A DNA stretch of 64,000 bases from an uncultured Oscillospiraceae bacterium (GTDB lineage Bacteria > Bacillota > Clostridia > Oscillospirales > Oscillospiraceae). The stretch is taken from NCBI GenBank assembly GCA_947599875.1, contig CANQFV010000003.1, positions 1-64,000 on the forward strand, given 5' to 3'. Below, one piece after another: positions 61,874 through 64,000 of the stretch; within the stretch, counting starts at the first letter, position 1; the number at the start of each line of letters is the position of its first letter. The position numbers and the translations under genes are program-made. The notes below the pieces were generated by a model, which worked only from the letters and a program-made list of their open reading frames with translations, did not search any database and had not been told where the DNA came from.

Positions 61874-62110
61874 TGGCTGCTCAACACCCATTCGTCCAGA
61901 AAACCCCCGGGGGACTCCCCGGGGGTTTCTCCAGTAGGGGGCCGCGGCCCCCTAACTGGTCGGTTCAAGGGGGTCCAGGGGGGAAATCGAAATCCCCCCT
62001 GGTCGGTTTCTCCCCTTTGTTACTTTCCCCTCTTTGACGAAATCAAAGAGGGGAAAGTAAATCGCCCCGTCCGCCCTACGGGCGGACACCTTATTCCCCC
62101 GTTGGGGGAA
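61874..62110 (-). repeat. Family D multi-hairpin block, copy 4
   Basis: Reverse-oriented block beginning GGCTGCTCAACACCCATTCG, the exact inverse of the inner end of copy 3. It closes the second composite. Confidence 0.85.
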
Positions 62111-62163
62111 CTCCCCGTCCCCCTTTCAGGGGGACTTTTTCCCCGCGGGAGCGCCCTTCGGGC

Positions 62164-62805
62164 CTACGCCCCTGCGGGGCCTTCAAAAAGCCCCGGGAGC
62201 TGTGTCAGGCGGCTCACCGTCGCCCACTCCGTCCCGGTGGGCACCGCCGGACTCTCCGGCGGCTTGAAAAAGATGAATCCCACCCCGGCGCTGTCGGCGC
62301 AGGCGGCGTCAATAGGCCTGTCGCCCACATAAAAAGTCCGGCTCTTGTCCAGCCCGAACCGGTTGACGATCCACTCTATCCCGTCCGGGGCCGGCTTGCG
62401 GGGCAGTCCCGCCGCGCTGGTGAGGATGTAAGTAAAATACCCCAGCACGCCGCACCGGTCAAGGATCCCCTTGGCCGTGTCGCTGTTGTGGGTATACACA
62501 AAGCTGGCTATCCCCAGCTCCCGGAGGCGCCGCAGGGCCTCCGCCGCGCCGTCCATAAGCCGGATCCGGCCGCTGCCGGACTGGTTCAGCTCATCCACCC
62601 TGCGCCAGAGGGCGCCGCCGTCAAGTCCCCGCTCCCGGCCGATCTCCCCCAGCACGCCCCGGACAGTCCCGGCGATCATGCGCCGGTGCAGCTCCTGGCG
62701 CGGGGCCGTGATCCCCGCCTCCCGCAGCGCCTGGAGGGTGCTGTCCACAATGACGCCGTAGGAGTCCAGCAGCGTCCCGTCCAGATCCCAGATCAGGGCC
62801 GTCAT
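62164..62805 (-). CDS. HAD-superfamily phosphatase (Gph/PgmB-like)
   Basis: This 213-residue HAD hydrolase has motif I WDLDGTLLDS at residues 5-14 with the nucleophile Asp, motif II VYTHNS, the Lys in GLPRKPAPDGIEW, and motif IV FYVGDRPIDAACADSAGV. A helical cap lies between residues 15 and 85. It could be a phosphoglycolate or sugar-phosphate phosphatase; the substrate is not decidable. Its ATG overlaps the mreB stop by four bases. Confidence 0.88.
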   Translation of the reverse strand: MTALIWDLDGTLLDSYGVIVDSTLQALREAGITAPRQELHRRMIAGTVRGVLGEIGRERGLDGGALWRRVDELNQSGSGRIRLMDGAAEALRRLRELGIASFVYTHNSDTAKGILDRCGVLGYFTYILTSAAGLPRKPAPDGIEWIVNRFGLDKSRTFYVGDRPIDAACADSAGVGFIFFKPPESPAVPTGTEWATVSRLTQLPGLFEGPAGA

Positions 62806-63827
62806 CGCAGCTGTCTCCTTCGGGACAGATTCAGCGGCCCCTCCTGCATGTCGTTGATCATCTCCAAAGACTTCAAAAGTCCGTAGGCCACGCACATATC
62901 CGAATCGTCGGCTGTCCTGGTGCGGATGCTGGTGGAGCTTTCGATCAGCCGGTCAAATCCCCAGATCAGCGCCCCGCCGCCGGTGACGACGATGCCGTTT
63001 TCGGAGATATCCGCCACCAGCTCCGGGGGCGTGTTCTCCAGCACCCGGTGGATGGCCTCCAAAATCTGCTCGGACACCTCGTCAAAGGCCTCGATCAGCT
63101 CCGTGGAGCTTATGGACACCATCCTGGGCAGGCCGGTCATCAGGCACCGGCCCTTCACCTCCAGATTCATCTCCTCCGGCTTGGGGAACACGCATCCGAT
63201 GGACTTTTTCAGCTCTTCGGCCGTATTTTTCCCGATAAGCAGGCTGTGCTTTTTCCGGATGTACTTGATGATGGCCTCGTCAAAGGCGTCCCCGGCCGTC
63301 TTGATGGACTCCGACTGCACCACGCCGGACAGGGACACCACCGCGATGTCCGTCGTCCCGGCGCCCACGTCCACGATCATATTCCCCTCGGCCTTGGAGA
63401 TATCCATCCCCGCCCCCAGGGCCGCCGCCACAGGCGATTCCATCAGATACACCTTCCTGGCGCCGGCCCGGATGCCGGCGTCGATGACGGCCCGCTCCTC
63501 CACCTCGGTGATGCCGGAGGGGACGGAGACCACCACTCGGGGCTTTAAGAGGCTGAAGGAGATGACCCGGCGCAGAAGCTCCCGGATCATCCGCTCGGTC
63601 ATGTCAAAATCGCAGATCACGCCGCCGGACAGGGGGTGGATGGCCACGATGTTCCCCGGGGTGCGCCCCAGCATCCTCTGGGCCGCCGCCCCTACCTTCA
63701 AAAGCCGTCCCGTATTCTTGTCCATAGCCACCACGGAGGGCTCCCGGGTCACAACGCCCTTCCCCCGCACCGACACGGCCACCGTGGCCGTGCCCAGATC
63801 GATCCCAATATCGCGTCCGAAGATCAT
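62802..63827 (-). CDS. mreB: Rod-shape actin homologue MreB/Mbl
   Basis: This 341-residue bacterial actin organises cell-wall synthesis. It has phosphate-1 DIGIDLGTATVAV, phosphate-2 MIVDVGAGTTDIAVVSL, the adenosine motif GIVVTGGGALIWGFD and the MreB block PLSGGVICDFDMTERMIRELL. GGAGG precedes ATG 63827. It is isolated from mreC/mreD, as for the Mbl-type copies of Firmicutes. Confidence 0.93.
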   Translation of the reverse strand: MIFGRDIGIDLGTATVAVSVRGKGVVTREPSVVAMDKNTGRLLKVGAAAQRMLGRTPGNIVAIHPLSGGVICDFDMTERMIRELLRRVISFSLLKPRVVVSVPSGITEVEERAVIDAGIRAGARKVYLMESPVAAALGAGMDISKAEGNMIVDVGAGTTDIAVVSLSGVVQSESIKTAGDAFDEAIIKYIRKKHSLLIGKNTAEELKKSIGCVFPKPEEMNLEVKGRCLMTGLPRMVSISSTELIEAFDEVSEQILEAIHRVLENTPPELVADISENGIVVTGGGALIWGFDRLIESSTSIRTRTADDSDMCVAYGLLKSLEMINDMQEGPLNLSRRRQLR

Positions 63828-63932
63828 GTGTATTCCTCCAATGGGGTGTGATACTCCTTGAGCCTGACAGCCTGCTCACAGTCGCAACAGACTCTCTCCC
63901 CCTCCCCCACACAGGGAGGGGATCATAGACCC

Positions 63933-63960
63933 ATTATAGTCATCTTTCCCCAAAAGTAAA
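63933..63960 (-). promoter_or_regulatory. Promoter of mreB
   Basis: On the minus strand, TTTACT (63955-63960), 16 bases, TATAAT (63933-63938). A GC-rich hairpin (CCCCTCCC.../GGGAGGGG) lies in the leader of about 100 bases. Confidence 0.6.
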
Positions 63961-64000
63961 AGGGGAAATTATGAATTTTTTCCGGCAAAGGCCGCCGCGG

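Overview
The window looks like a piece of a high-GC, spore-forming gut Firmicute of the Oscillospiraceae/Clostridia type. The reasons are a SpoVT-type sporulation regulator, strong GGAGG ribosome sites, consensus sigma-A promoters, a Tn1549-like conjugative element, a hexuronate (pectin sugar) pathway and MreB. The genus is inferred only.

Positions 1-16258 are the right part of an integrative conjugative element (ICE): the 3' end of topoisomerase III, a 1787-residue anti-restriction polyprotein (ArdA, ArdC-like metalloprotease, YodL and DUF4316 parts), a second tail-sharing protein, TTRAP and Cys-rich VLP small proteins, then MobC, TnpW and a large serine recombinase. No relaxase is visible. 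Between the halves sit a lower-GC defence-like operon (XRE regulator, GmrSD-type DUF262 protein, unknown partner), a transposon-end-like array of six 21-bp direct repeats, and an IS110-type insertion sequence.

Positions 16.3-64 kb are chromosome. In order they hold: a gene remnant, an ECF sigma/anti-sigma pair, an NYN RNase-like gene, a phosphoesterase, prfB, a Gmk-like kinase, and a hexuronate cluster (uxaC, two KDG kinases, eda-VOC fusion, uxaA, uxaB, AraC regulator, CHEV-type GH4 alpha-galacturonidase). Next come cardiolipin synthase, a DUF308 membrane protein, metY, a FemAB-like transferase, two short promoter-to-terminator RNA loci, a VapBC-like toxin-antitoxin, tRNA-Leu(CAA), a PPTase, a lipoprotein plus two-component system, yqhQ, and prmC-recA-recX-rimO. 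A second defence-like operon follows (XRE, EcoRI-type methylase, DUF262-HNH), then spoVT, an ImmA/XRE pair facing ridA-polY-yolD, and mreB plus a HAD phosphatase.

The most striking content is not genic. The chromosomal part is packed with four families of intergenic palindromic elements, named A-D here; none was seen inside the ICE. Family B (about 12 copies) has constant junctions, but hairpin stems that differ completely between copies while staying perfectly self-complementary. In three unrelated genes this element supplies the last codons and the stop. Families A, C and D also assemble into two related, gene-free mosaics of about 1.2 kb bounded by roughly 230-bp inverted repeats. These structured repeats are the best candidate for something undescribed here.
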